Shown piece after piece: positions 51,907 through 61,493 of a stretch of 64,000 nt of DNA. Both the position numbers and the translations under genes were made by a program. Source of the stretch: Planifilum fulgidum (lineage in GTDB: Bacteria; Bacillota; Bacilli; Thermoactinomycetales; DSM-44946); NCBI RefSeq assembly GCF_900113175.1, contig NZ_FOOK01000006.1, positions 1 through 64,000 on the forward strand, written 5' to 3'. Within the stretch, counting starts at the first letter, position 1. Each line of letters opens with the position of its first letter. The notes beneath the pieces were generated by a model. That model ran no database searches, was not told where the DNA came from, and worked only from the letters and a program-made list of their open reading frames with translations.

Positions 51907-52836
51907 CTAAAACAGACTGAGCTGGATCGGCTCCTCCGGGATCCCCGCCCCGCTTCCGGTTTCCCGCTCCGAAGGGGAGGCCCCTTCCCTCACCGCTTCA
52001 TTTTCGATGCCGGCATCCCTCATGTGCCGCCGGATCCGCGCGAAAAGCTCCGCCCGGTACTCATCGGGCGGATAAGCCCCCTCGTACAGCCGGACCAGGC
52101 GGGGATACTCCCGCGGAAAGGCGGTCTGAATGCGGCGGAAAAACCAGCTTTTCACGGCCGGTCGCAACCGGAGCACGGAGGGCACCACAAAACGCGCGCC
52201 GCATTCCCGCGCCGCCTTCATGTACGATCGAAGGTGTTCATCGGAGTCGGCAAGGTACGGCAGGATCGGCGCCAGAAACAGGCCCGCCGGAATCCCCGCC
52301 TCGCTCAGTTTCCGAACCGCCTCCAGGCGCTGTTTCGGATGGGGGGAGGCGGGCTCCGTCAACCGCCACACCCGTTCGTCCAGGGTGCTCAAACTGATGT
52401 TGACCGAGGTGAGAACCATTTCCCGGAGAATGTCCCTGTCGCGAAGGATCAGGGGAGACCGCGTGGTGATGCTGGTCGGTATCCGAAAATCCCTCAGCAC
52501 CTTCAATATGGATCGGGTCAGCTCCCATTTCGCCTCCACCGGCTGATACGGATCGGTGGCCGTGCCCACGGCCACTTCCCCACCCTTCCACTTCCTCCGT
52601 TTCAGCTCCCGATACAGCACCTCCGCCGCATCCCGCTTGACGATGATGTTGTGCTGAAAACTGTCGTCGGCGTGAAATCCCAGGTAGCTGTGGGTGGGCC
52701 GGGCATAACAAAAATGACACCCGTGGCTGCAACCGCGGTACGGATTGATCGACCAGCGGAAGGGCATGCCCTCCACCCGGTTCAGCACCGACACGGGACG
52801 TTTGGGAAAAAGCCGCCGCGGCGTCCGCCCGGCCAT
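51907..52836 (-). CDS. Radical SAM protein (SplB/Rv2578c group)
   Basis: 309 residues. The iron-sulfur cluster motif is YRGCSHGCHFCYARP (CX3CX2C) near residue 40, then DPYQPVEAKWELTR and LILRDRDIL and the radical SAM barrel. This COG1533 group includes spore photoproduct lyase relatives but lacks a proven reaction. ATG 52836 follows GGGGTGATT; an ATG at 52860 has no ribosome site. The protein ends in IQLSLF, which matches the bacterial sliding-clamp binding pentapeptide QLSLF. Confidence 0.85.
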   Translation of the reverse strand: MAGRTPRRLFPKRPVSVLNRVEGMPFRWSINPYRGCSHGCHFCYARPTHSYLGFHADDSFQHNIIVKRDAAEVLYRELKRRKWKGGEVAVGTATDPYQPVEAKWELTRSILKVLRDFRIPTSITTRSPLILRDRDILREMVLTSVNISLSTLDERVWRLTEPASPHPKQRLEAVRKLSEAGIPAGLFLAPILPYLADSDEHLRSYMKAARECGARFVVPSVLRLRPAVKSWFFRRIQTAFPREYPRLVRLYEGAYPPDEYRAELFARIRRHMRDAGIENEAVREGASPSERETGSGAGIPEEPIQLSLF

Positions 52837-53018
52837 CGGAATCACCCCGAATGCGAACATTTGTTTCTAATATACCATAACCCTTTTTTGTTTACCACTA
52901 ACAGAAAACTAACCAAAAAAAGGGAGAAGTGTCACGGGCAGAGGCCTTCTTCCTGTCCCGACCGGCAAATCGAACCGGTCCGCTTTTAAAATCGACCGGC
53001 AATTCGCCCATTTCCCCC

Positions 53019-53046
53019 TTGCCGACATCGAAAAATTTGTTACAAT
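53019..53046 (+). promoter_or_regulatory. Promoter of leuCD
   Basis: TTGCCG (53019-53024), 16 bases, TACAAT (53041-53046). The leader of about 60 bases is too short for a T-box. Confidence 0.6.
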
Positions 53047-53112
53047 AGAAAGCATATATATTTCATACGGCAATGCTTCGCCGAAAAAAAGAGAATGCAA
53101 GGTGAGGGGAAC

Positions 53113-54525
<1,413 letters not shown>

Positions 54526-54723
54526 ACCTCCGGCCATCGCGGAGGCTCCGTTTCCGTCACGGAATGGCCGCCGGCCGAAAGCCGGAAAAGGGCGTGACAA
54601 ACCCTGGTCGGGAGGCGATTTTTCCATCCGCGAAGCACCGCCTCCCCCCGATCCCTTGTCGACAGCCGGCCTCCGGCCCGGCCGGAGGAAACCCATCATT
54701 TTCGGAATCAGGGAGGGTATCGT

Positions 54724-55362
54724 ATGGAACCGCTCAAAACCCACACCGGCAAGGTGGCTCCCCTAGACCGGGTGAACGTGGACACGGACCAGATCATCCC
54801 CAAGCAGTTTTTGAAACGGATTGAACGGACCGGTTTCGGCCAGTTTTTGTTTTACGATTGGCGATACGACGAAAAAGGAAACCCCAACCCCGATTTCGTC
54901 CTCAACCAGGAGCGCTACCGCGGGGCGAGCATCCTGCTGACCCGGAACAACTTCGGGTGCGGCTCCTCCAGGGAACACGCCCCTTGGGCTCTTTTGGACT
55001 ACGGATTTCGGGTGATCATCGCCCCCTCCTTCGCCGACATTTTTTACAACAACTGCTTCAAAAACGGCATTCTTCCCCTCGCGCTGCCGGAAGAACAGGT
55101 GGAAGAGCTGTTTCGGCGCACGGAAGAACACGACGGTTACGAACTCACCGTCGACCTGGAAAACTGCCGCCTGTCCGATCGTTACGGCCTGCAGCTCTCC
55201 TTCGAAGTGGATGAATACCGGCGCCAATGCCTCCTCCAGGGATTGGACGACATCGCCATCACCCTGCAACTGGAGGACAAAATCGCCGCCTACGAAGCCC
55301 GGTATCCCGAATACTATCTCCTGGATCCGGAGGGTGAGGCGGTTCGGGAGGGCACAAGCTGA
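54724..55362 (+). CDS. leuD: 3-isopropylmalate dehydratase small subunit
   Basis: Swivelling subunit that completes the active site of LeuC. 212 aa: [20 protein letters not shown] at the start and [21 protein letters not shown], the substrate-binding loop. GGGAGGGT precedes the ATG. The 198-base gap to leuC holds GC-rich inverted repeats but no supported gene; no promoter is obvious, so both are likely on one transcript. Confidence 0.95.
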   Translation: MEPLKTHTGKVAPLDRVNVDTDQIIPKQFLKRIERTGFGQFLFYDWRYDEKGNPNPDFVLNQERYRGASILLTRNNFGCGSSREHAPWALLDYGFRVIIAPSFADIFYNNCFKNGILPLALPEEQVEELFRRTEEHDGYELTVDLENCRLSDRYGLQLSFEVDEYRRQCLLQGLDDIAITLQLEDKIAAYEARYPEYYLLDPEGEAVREGTS

Positions 55363-55470
55363 TTCTGAAAAATGCTCCAGGAAAAAATGGAGAGACCGGT
55401 GAATTCCCCATCGCTTGGCGGCCGGAGGGATTTGCCGCGGCGCCCCCGCGTGCGGAACGCCGTGATGGCC

Positions 55471-55516
55471 AAAACAAAGGGAGCCGTTTTCCGCCATCAA
55501 AGCGGAAAACGGCTCC
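55471..55516 (-). terminator. Terminator of the symporter gene
   Basis: Perfect 15-bp stem GGAGCCGTTTTCCGC / GCGGAAAACGGCTCC (55480-55494, 55502-55516), followed on the minus strand by CTTTGTTTT. Confidence 0.85.
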
Positions 55517-55554
55517 ATCCGTCACGGAGGCGGATTCCTTCAGGGAACGCCTCC

Positions 55555-57042
55555 TCACTCCCCTTCCAGGGGACGGGTGGAACGGTCGAACTCCTCCAGG
55601 ACCTCCTTGGGAGGCGGCGGGGTGAGCAGGCTCACCACCACGATCGCGATCACCCCGAGCACAAAGGCGGGCAGCAACTCGTAGAGGTAATCCGACCAGC
55701 CCAGAACGTTTTTCCACAGGATCACCGTGGCGGCGCCGGTGATGATCCCGGCGTAGGCCCCGTACACATTCATCCGCTTCCAGTAAAGGGAGAGGAGAAC
55801 CAGGGGACCGAAGGTGGCGCCCAGTCCCGCCCAGGCGTAGGAGACCAACTCCAGGACGTTCTGCTCCTGGGCGAAGGAGAGGTAGATGGCGATCGCCGCG
55901 ACGAGCAGCACGCCGATGCGCCCCACCCAGATCAATTCCTTTTCCGAAGCGTTTTTGCGGAACAGGCGCTTGTAGAAGTCCTCCGCCAGGGCGGTGGATG
56001 TCACTAGCAGGAACGAGTCCACCGTGCTCATGATGGCCGCCATGATCGCCGCCAGCATGAACCCGGCGACCCAGGGGTTGAACAGCAGGTTGGACAAGGC
56101 GATGAAAATGTGCTCCGGATCCGCCACGGAGACCAATCCCTTTTCCGACGCGGCAAATCCGACGAATCCCGTAAGAATGGCGCCGTACAGGGTGAGGACG
56201 ACCCAGATCATGGCCAGCATCGTCGATTTGGCCAACATTTGGGGGCTCTTGATCGCCATGAACCGGACCAGAATGTGGGGTTGGCCGAAATAACCCAGCC
56301 CCCAGGCCAGGTTGCCGGCGATGAAGGAAAAGATGGCGAGGGCGCCCACATTGTCCCCGGCCAGTCCCAGATGCATCGGGCTGGTGGCGGCGATGGTGTC
56401 CACCGTCTCGCCGAATCCCCCGATGTAGACGATCACGGCCACGGGCATGATCAACAGGGCGAAGAACATCAGGAGTCCCTGAAACAGGTCGGTCCAGCTG
56501 ACCGCCAAAAACCCGCCCAAAAAGGTGTATCCGACGATGACAAGGGCTCCGATAAACACCGCGATGGTGAAATCCGCGCCGTAGGCCGCCTCAAACAGCT
56601 TGCCGGCCCCGACCAGACCGGACGCCGTGTAAAAGAGGAAGAAGAGGAAGATCATCAGGGCGGACAAAACCCGCAAAAAACGCGTCTTGTCACGAAAACG
56701 GAACTCGAAATAATCCGGCAGGGTCAGGGCATCCAGCACCTGGGTGTAGCGGCGGAGCCTTTTGGAGGTGTAGATCCAGTTCAGCAAGGTCCCGGTCGCC
56801 AGCCCGATGGCGATCCAGAGGGATCCCATCCCCACTCCGAAGGCGAATCCGGGCAGCCCCAGCAGGAGCCAGCCGCTCATGTCGCTGGCCTGGGCGCTCA
56901 TGGCCGTAACCCAGCTGCCCAACTTTCTGCCGCCCAACACGTAATCGGAGAAGGTTCGGGTCATCCGGTACGTGACGATCCCGATGACCAACATGGCGAC
57001 CAGATAAAGGGAGAAGGTGATGATGGAACCGTTGAGAGCCAT
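55555..57042 (-). CDS. putP: Sodium/proline symporter (SSS family)
   Basis: Imports proline with sodium. 495 aa, 13 helices. SDYVLGGRKLGSWVTAMSAQASDMSGWLLLGLPG is the PutP signature with the sodium-site serines; GYFGQPHILVRFMA and MAAIMSTVDSFLLVTSTALAEDFY follow. ATG 57042 has AAGGAGGTGG upstream, which lies inside the end of the small upstream ORF. No proline catabolic genes adjoin it, so a role in osmoprotection (OpuE-like) is equally possible. Confidence 0.9.
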   Translation of the reverse strand: MALNGSIITFSLYLVAMLVIGIVTYRMTRTFSDYVLGGRKLGSWVTAMSAQASDMSGWLLLGLPGFAFGVGMGSLWIAIGLATGTLLNWIYTSKRLRRYTQVLDALTLPDYFEFRFRDKTRFLRVLSALMIFLFFLFYTASGLVGAGKLFEAAYGADFTIAVFIGALVIVGYTFLGGFLAVSWTDLFQGLLMFFALLIMPVAVIVYIGGFGETVDTIAATSPMHLGLAGDNVGALAIFSFIAGNLAWGLGYFGQPHILVRFMAIKSPQMLAKSTMLAMIWVVLTLYGAILTGFVGFAASEKGLVSVADPEHIFIALSNLLFNPWVAGFMLAAIMAAIMSTVDSFLLVTSTALAEDFYKRLFRKNASEKELIWVGRIGVLLVAAIAIYLSFAQEQNVLELVSYAWAGLGATFGPLVLLSLYWKRMNVYGAYAGIITGAATVILWKNVLGWSDYLYELLPAFVLGVIAIVVVSLLTPPPPKEVLEEFDRSTRPLEGE

Positions 57043-57043
57043 A

Positions 57044-57142
57044 TCAGGACCACCTCCTTCTTTCGCGCAGATAATAGACAATTCCGATGATCATCAGAAC
57101 ATTCATCGGAACGAGAAAGAAAAACCACGTCAGGAAAGGCAT
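57044..57142 (-). CDS. Symporter small accessory protein
   Basis: A 32-residue peptide, MPFLTWFFFLVPMNVL, one membrane helix and a basic tail (REKR-like RERRRWS). AAAGGGGGC lies before the ATG; its stop codon is two bases before the symporter start, and its last codons form the symporter's ribosome site, so translation is coupled. Small helices encoded directly before SSS symporters are a known annotation class; the exact role is unknown. Confidence 0.65.
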   Translation of the reverse strand: MPFLTWFFFLVPMNVLMIIGIVYYLRERRRWS

Positions 57143-57239
57143 CGCATCGCCCCCTTTGAAAAGGCTTACATGATTTTTTCATCATACCACAAAACGTGAA
57201 CAAAAATTGACAAACAAATATATCCATCCGGCGCCCGCC

Positions 57240-57461
57240 TTATCCCCGAATCTCCCTTTTCTGTCCCATGATCACGCGCCTCGCCGAAAGGTATGTATCC
57301 TTGTCGATCAAGCCCAGCCGGTGCATCTCTTCCAGTTCCTCCTCCATCATTTCCAAATCCCCCAGCCGATCCCCCGTGTAAATCCAGATGCCGAACCTTT
57401 TCAGAAGCCGGCGGACGTCCTCCATCGTGCGAATCGAAAACACGGACCTTCTCTCCCGCAT
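57240..57461 (-). CDS. yqgQ: YqgQ-like protein (DUF910)
   Basis: A ~73-residue helical protein; the core MEDVRRLLKRFGIWIYTGDRLGDLEMMEEELEEMHRLGLID matches YqgQ of Bacillus, which binds single-stranded nucleic acid in vitro according to its structural description. Possible starts are 57461 (MRERRSVF), with GGGA close before it, and 57482 (MSNELGKM); the family length favours the former. Confidence 0.8.
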   Translation of the reverse strand: MRERRSVFSIRTMEDVRRLLKRFGIWIYTGDRLGDLEMMEEELEEMHRLGLIDKDTYLSARRVIMGQKREIRG

Positions 57462-57529
57462 TTTTCCCAATTCATTTGACATCCATGTTACAATGAAAAG
57501 AAGTACGGATGCAAGCAAAGGATGAGATC

Positions 57530-57925
57530 ATGGCGCACTCCGAATTCATACAGGTGAAACGCCTCCGGGGCGAGCTTTTGCTCTCCCAGAAGCGAAACCA
57601 CTGGGGCTGCACCTTGACCACCAAGGAACTGATCTTTCAAAAACCCCATCTCTCCTATCACTTGCTCCTGGACGACATCATCGGCATCGTTCCCTTCCAC
57701 CCGAAACACGGGCCCGGAGCAGAGGGATGGATCAGCCCATGGGAAACCCCGGACCCCTCCGCATCCACCTATAAAATCACCGCCAACCGCCTGACGATCA
57801 TCCGCCGGAGCGGGGCCGTCAGGCGGGGACAGACCGACCTGATCCTCCCCCTCAACCAGCGCTTTCTCCGCTATTTCCGGGAGCACACCGACTTTACCGC
57901 CCTACCGACGAAGGTCCACTTGTGA
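57530..57925 (+). CDS. Hypothetical protein, possibly PH/GRAM-like
   Basis: 131 residues from ATG 57530, which has AAAGGATG in front. Alternating strands (ELLLSQKRNHWGCTLTTKELIFQKP, SYHLLLDDIIGIVPF, STYKITANRLTIIRRSG) suggest a small beta-sandwich of pleckstrin-like type with a C-terminal helix (LNQRFLRYFREH). Not recognised as a named family. Divergent from yqgQ, followed by its own terminator. Confidence 0.6.
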   Translation: MAHSEFIQVKRLRGELLLSQKRNHWGCTLTTKELIFQKPHLSYHLLLDDIIGIVPFHPKHGPGAEGWISPWETPDPSASTYKITANRLTIIRRSGAVRRGQTDLILPLNQRFLRYFREHTDFTALPTKVHL

Positions 57926-57991
57926 CATCCATCCTCGAAAAAAAGCGACTGCCCTTCCCGGAGGAGACGGGCAATCGCTTCTTTCATTTCC

Positions 57992-58019
57992 GGGAGCCGG
58001 GATTTTCCGGCTCCCTTTT
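57992..58019 (+). terminator. Terminator after the hypothetical gene
   Basis: Perfect 9-bp stem GGGAGCCGG / CCGGCTCCC, 6-base loop, then TTTT. It touches the stop codon of the convergent bioY. Confidence 0.8.
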
Positions 58020-58615
58020 CATGCATTCGGCCCCTTCCCGGGATCAGAGGAGCGCTTTCCCCGGGACGGAAGAATCGGATACGCCCGGTAGATCCCGAAG
58101 GAGGCAAAAGCGGCGACGACCGCCTTGATCAAATCGCCGACGATGAAGGGCAATACTCCCGTAAGCAGGGCCTCCTTCCAGCCGAGCCCCACCCCCGTCA
58201 CCAGCCAAAACACGCCCCCGGCATAGATCAAAAGCATCCCGCCCAGCACGTGGTACACCGTCAGTTTCCAGACCGAAAGCCGGACACTGCGTTCGGACAG
58301 GAAACCGATCAGCCAGGCGGCCAAAATCCAGCTCCATACATACCCGGCCGTCGTCCCCGCCAAAACGGCCAGCCCCCCTTTGCCTCCGGCCAGAAGCGGC
58401 GCGCCGAAGGCCACCAGCAGGATGAAAACCGCCATGCTGGCCGCCCCCCAGCGGGAACCCAGCACCGATCCCGCCATCATCACCGCCATCGTCTGCAAGG
58501 TGATCGGAATGGGCAGGGGAATCTGGATTTGCCCCGCCACCGCCACGATCGCGGCGAACATCGCCGCCAGGATCATATTGCGAAGCGCCAAGACCCTTCC
58601 GGACAACCCTTTCAC
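58019..58615 (-). CDS. bioY: Biotin transporter BioY
   Basis: Substrate-binding membrane subunit of the ECF-type biotin importer. About 198 aa with six helices; LPIPITLQTMAVMMAGSVLGSRWGAASMAVFILLVAFGAPLLAGG is the BioY signature, with KGGLAVLAGTTAGYVWSWI following. The start is uncertain: GTG 58615 lies behind AAAGAG, and TTG (MALRNMIL) further in behind GGAAGG is also possible. A BirA box overlaps its promoter, so it is repressed when biotin is plentiful. Confidence 0.9.
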   Translation of the reverse strand: MKGLSGRVLALRNMILAAMFAAIVAVAGQIQIPLPIPITLQTMAVMMAGSVLGSRWGAASMAVFILLVAFGAPLLAGGKGGLAVLAGTTAGYVWSWILAAWLIGFLSERSVRLSVWKLTVYHVLGGMLLIYAGGVFWLVTGVGLGWKEALLTGVLPFIVGDLIKAVVAAFASFGIYRAYPILPSRGKRSSDPGKGPNA

Positions 58616-58654
58616 CTCTTTCACAACCCAAAGATGAAAACATGCAACGTCAAC

Positions 58655-58684
58655 AGCATAAAAAAATAGGTTGACAATTGTCAA
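58655..58684 (-). promoter_or_regulatory. Promoter of bioY
   Basis: On the minus strand TTGACA (58679-58684), an 18-base spacer and TATGCT (58655-58660). Confidence 0.65.
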
Positions 58685-58708
58685 CCTATTTTTCATTTAT
58701 GGTTAACA
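58679..58708 (-). promoter_or_regulatory. BirA operator (biotin box) of bioY
   Basis: On the minus strand TGTTAACC, 14 bases, GGTTGACA: one change from the Bacillus BirA site TGTTAACC-N14/16-GGTTAACA. The right arm contains the -35 hexamer. It also forms half of a longer perfect palindrome (TAGGTTGACAATTGTCAACCTA centred at 58675). Confidence 0.8.
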
Positions 58709-58724
58709 TTTGCCGAAAGCCGGC

Positions 58725-59606
58725 TCATTTTTCTCCCAACAGTTCCCGCACATAATTGGGCAGCTGGAAGCAGCTCCGGACAATGTCCCGGTTGACATAC
58801 CGGGTGTTCTCATCCCGCAGCCGCTCCTCGATCCCGTCCAGGGGCTCGTGCCGCTTGGAAGCCAGGGTGAAGCTCCAAATCCCACCGGGATACGTGGGAA
58901 TGGTGGCCAAATAGGTGCGAACGCAGGGGAACAGCTCCATCAGGGTCCGGCGGACTTTGGTCAACACATGCGGGTGAAAAACGGGCGACTCGCTCTGGCA
59001 AACCATGATTCCGTCGTCTTTGAGCGCCCGGTGAACGTCCCGATAAAAAGGTTCTTCAAACAGTACTTTCGCCGGGCCCACGGGGTCCGACGAATCGACG
59101 ATAAACACGTCGTATTCCCCTTTTTTCTCCTTCACAAAGGCCGCCCCGTCCTCAAACACGAAGTGGACGCGCGGATCAAGATCCCCTTCTCCGGCGATCG
59201 ACGGGAGATACTTCCGGGAAACGTGAACCACCCGGGGATCAATCTCCACCATGTCCACCCGTTTGACGGACGGATATTTGACCACTTCCCGGACCGCCCC
59301 GCAGTCCCCGCCGCCGATGATGCACACGTCGGACGGCTCCGGATGGGCCGCGAGGGGGATGTGGCTGATCATCTCGTTGTAGATCCATCCATCCCGTTCG
59401 GTCGTCTGCACAATCCCATCCAATACCAGGGCCCGACCGAATCCCTCCGTCTCGATGATCGAAATCTCCTGAAAGGCCGACTTCTCCTGATGCAGCAACG
59501 ATTTGACCTTCCAATTGACCCAAAAACCGAATTCTTCCTCGGAATCGGACAACCACCAACCGTCATCGCGGCAGACATATCCTTTGCCGTATTGTTCCTT
59601 TTCCAT
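58725..59606 (-). CDS. speE: Spermidine synthase (polyamine aminopropyltransferase)
   Basis: Transfers an aminopropyl group from decarboxylated SAM to putrescine. 293 aa; VCIIGGGDCGAVREVVKYPSV is the nucleotide-binding motif, MVEIDPRVVHVSRKYLPS the acidic contact, and FIVDSSDPVGPAKVLF the catalytic Asp region. ATG 59606 follows GTGAGGAGG. The ~20-residue N-terminal addition (YVCRDDGWWLSDSEEEF) is longer than in most relatives. No speA/speB/speD nearby. Confidence 0.92.
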   Translation of the reverse strand: MEKEQYGKGYVCRDDGWWLSDSEEEFGFWVNWKVKSLLHQEKSAFQEISIIETEGFGRALVLDGIVQTTERDGWIYNEMISHIPLAAHPEPSDVCIIGGGDCGAVREVVKYPSVKRVDMVEIDPRVVHVSRKYLPSIAGEGDLDPRVHFVFEDGAAFVKEKKGEYDVFIVDSSDPVGPAKVLFEEPFYRDVHRALKDDGIMVCQSESPVFHPHVLTKVRRTLMELFPCVRTYLATIPTYPGGIWSFTLASKRHEPLDGIEERLRDENTRYVNRDIVRSCFQLPNYVRELLGEK

Positions 59607-59743
59607 GTCAGCCTCCTCACACCCTCCGCGTTTTTTTCATTGTAACACAACTGTCCATGCCATCCCCTCCTGGGGATTCGCCCTGAACGAATAACCTGTC
59701 CCGACATATGATATTACGACAATTGAGGACGGGAGTGGAAGCC

Positions 59744-60472
59744 ATGGTGCGAAAATTTCGCGTAACCCGGCCGGAAAATCTTTCCCTCTCCGCCCGACAT
59801 CCGGCCAATTCCTTCGTGCAGGTCGTCCGCAGGGTGCGGGGCGGCGTCGTCTCCATCCTGACAGAAGAAGAAGGGACGGAAAACCTGAATGACCTTTTGC
59901 TCCGCCTCTTCCTCCCCGAATGGAAAGGCCACCAGGAAACGCCCATCCGCCATTTCGGATCCGGCTTCGTCATCCACCCGGACGGATACATTCTGACCAA
60001 CGAACACGTGGTGCGACGCGCCGGAACCGTTTCGGTCCGTCTCTACGGTTACCGCCGCCCCCTGATGGCCCGCGTCGCATGGCAAGACCCCCATCGGGAT
60101 TTGGCCGTCATCAAGATTCACCCGCCGTTCCCGCTTTCCCCCCTCCGTTTGGGATCGTCGGAAGCGACGGCGGTCGGCGAATGGGTCATCGCGGTCGGCA
60201 ATCCCCTTGGCTTGGACCACACCGTGACCGTGGGAGTGGTCAGCGGCAAAAACCGTCCTCTACGCATCGCCAACCGCAGTTACGACAACGTCATTCAGAC
60301 CGATGCGGCGATCAATCCGGGAAACAGCGGGGGACCGCTCATCAACATCCTGGGTGAAGTGATCGGCATCAACACCCTGATCATCTACCCGTCTCAAAGC
60401 ATCGGATTCGCCATCCCGATCGACGACGTGAAACCGTTGATCCGCCCGTTTGTGCGGGGAATGATGGGATAA
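59744..60472 (+). CDS. Trypsin-like serine protease, HtrA-related, without anchor or PDZ
   Basis: 242 residues from ATG 59744 (GGGAGTGGAAG upstream). The protease core is complete: His88 in ILTNEHVV, Asp119 in HRDLAVIKI and Ser195 in GNSGGPLINI, with NPGNSGGP and IGFAIPIDDV as in DegP/HtrA. Unlike HtrA there is no N-terminal membrane helix or signal peptide and the protein stops at the end of the protease domain, so no PDZ. It is therefore probably cytosolic or forespore-located. Substrates unknown. Confidence 0.85.
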   Translation: MVRKFRVTRPENLSLSARHPANSFVQVVRRVRGGVVSILTEEEGTENLNDLLLRLFLPEWKGHQETPIRHFGSGFVIHPDGYILTNEHVVRRAGTVSVRLYGYRRPLMARVAWQDPHRDLAVIKIHPPFPLSPLRLGSSEATAVGEWVIAVGNPLGLDHTVTVGVVSGKNRPLRIANRSYDNVIQTDAAINPGNSGGPLINILGEVIGINTLIIYPSQSIGFAIPIDDVKPLIRPFVRGMMG

Positions 60473-60815
60473 AAAAGAAGGAAGGAAATGAGAAGCGAAA
60501 CAAACCGCGGATTCGCCGAGGAAACCGAAAGGGGGATGAAATCCAAAAAAACAGGGACCCGGACCTGGTCCCCGAGGATGAAGAAATTTGTTCAGAGAGG
60601 TCATCCAGCTCGCAAACAAAGCGTCCATGCGGGAAAAGGCATGAAAGGGCGACTCAAACCTTCATGAAGAAAGGACATTGGTTCGGGAAAGTCGGCCGGG
60701 TCCGAACCGACCGGAAAACCCCGTAAGTTGCTGTCAGAAACGTACGCGACGATGAGAATGATAAAGAATCATTGCGTTCACACGTCCGCTTCGGTTGGTT
60801 TCGCCTGCCGGAAAT
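60473..60815. other. Intergenic stretch
   Basis: Between convergent genes; besides the terminator at 60541-60572 I see no gene or clear regulatory site. Open frames lack ribosome sites. Confidence 0.55.
60541..60572 (-). terminator. Terminator of the hypothetical gene at 60816
   Basis: Six-bp stem GGGACC / GGTCCC with a 7-base loop; on the minus strand followed by TGTTTTTTTGG. It lies about 240 bases after the stop codon. Confidence 0.55.
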
Positions 60816-61178
60816 TCAAGGGGTCACGCCTTCCTTGATGCGCCCCAGCTCATCCTGCAAGCGGTGGGCCCAGCTCCTTTCCCCGATCTCCTCGGCCAGA
60901 CGGGCCATCTCCTCAAGCTTGTGAACCTTCCAACAATAATCCAGGTTGGCATCCAACGCCTTCTCCCATTCCGACAGGAGAGGCCGGGGAATGCTTCCGA
61001 TCAGTTTGTTGTACACGTGCAACCGGGCAATCGTCCATTCAAACCAGTGTTTCTTGTTCGGATGGACCGTAAGGGCATCCAAGGATTCCAGCCACTCATT
61101 CAGATCGATCAAAGTCAATCGTTGTCCCAGACGGTACTTCCACCACAATTCCGCCAAACGCCTGTGGAAAAGTTCCAT
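60816..61178 (-). CDS. Hypothetical helical protein
   Basis: 120 residues beginning MELFHRRLAELWWKYRLGQRL; Trp- and Leu-rich, predicted all-helical, no signal or membrane segment (TIARLHVYNKLIGSIPRPLLSEWEK in the centre). The start has only a weak GGGTGG site. Codon use looks like that of its neighbours. Not recognised. Confidence 0.55.
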   Translation of the reverse strand: MELFHRRLAELWWKYRLGQRLTLIDLNEWLESLDALTVHPNKKHWFEWTIARLHVYNKLIGSIPRPLLSEWEKALDANLDYCWKVHKLEEMARLAEEIGERSWAHRLQDELGRIKEGVTP

Positions 61179-61493
61179 GATCGATCCGCTGCCACCCACC
61201 CACCCGGACCAATGCCCTTGGGGGGCTCCAATTGTCCCATCCGCATCCGAGATGCAACCGGGGCATCAGTGCCCGGTTTGCGCACGGCAGCAGGCTTCAC
61301 CTCCCCATCTCCAGATATTGAGACAAGATCCAAAACATGAATATGTGATTCTGGAAGCATATTTGGTCATTACCAGTTCCCATCTTCAGTATAATGCCGC
61401 AATTGTTCACATGTCAACCCCTCACGCTCCCTCCGAGCTTGTGATAATATATCTTATGGTGCTCCATGGCTCGGTTGGGAGTGTGGTGTCTTC
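61179..61493. other. Divergent intergenic region before the GntR gene
   Basis: Holds promoters for both directions in principle: TATAAT at about 61391-61396 and GATAAT at about 61443-61448 on the plus strand, neither with a good -35. No small gene seen. Confidence 0.4.

Noticed and set aside
52861-53112. T-box leader for leuCD
   Set aside because: The region between the promoter and leuC is only about 60 bases and has no T-box sequence.
54526-54723. Small gene between leuC and leuD
   Set aside because: Only GC-rich inverted repeats are present; no frame with a ribosome site.
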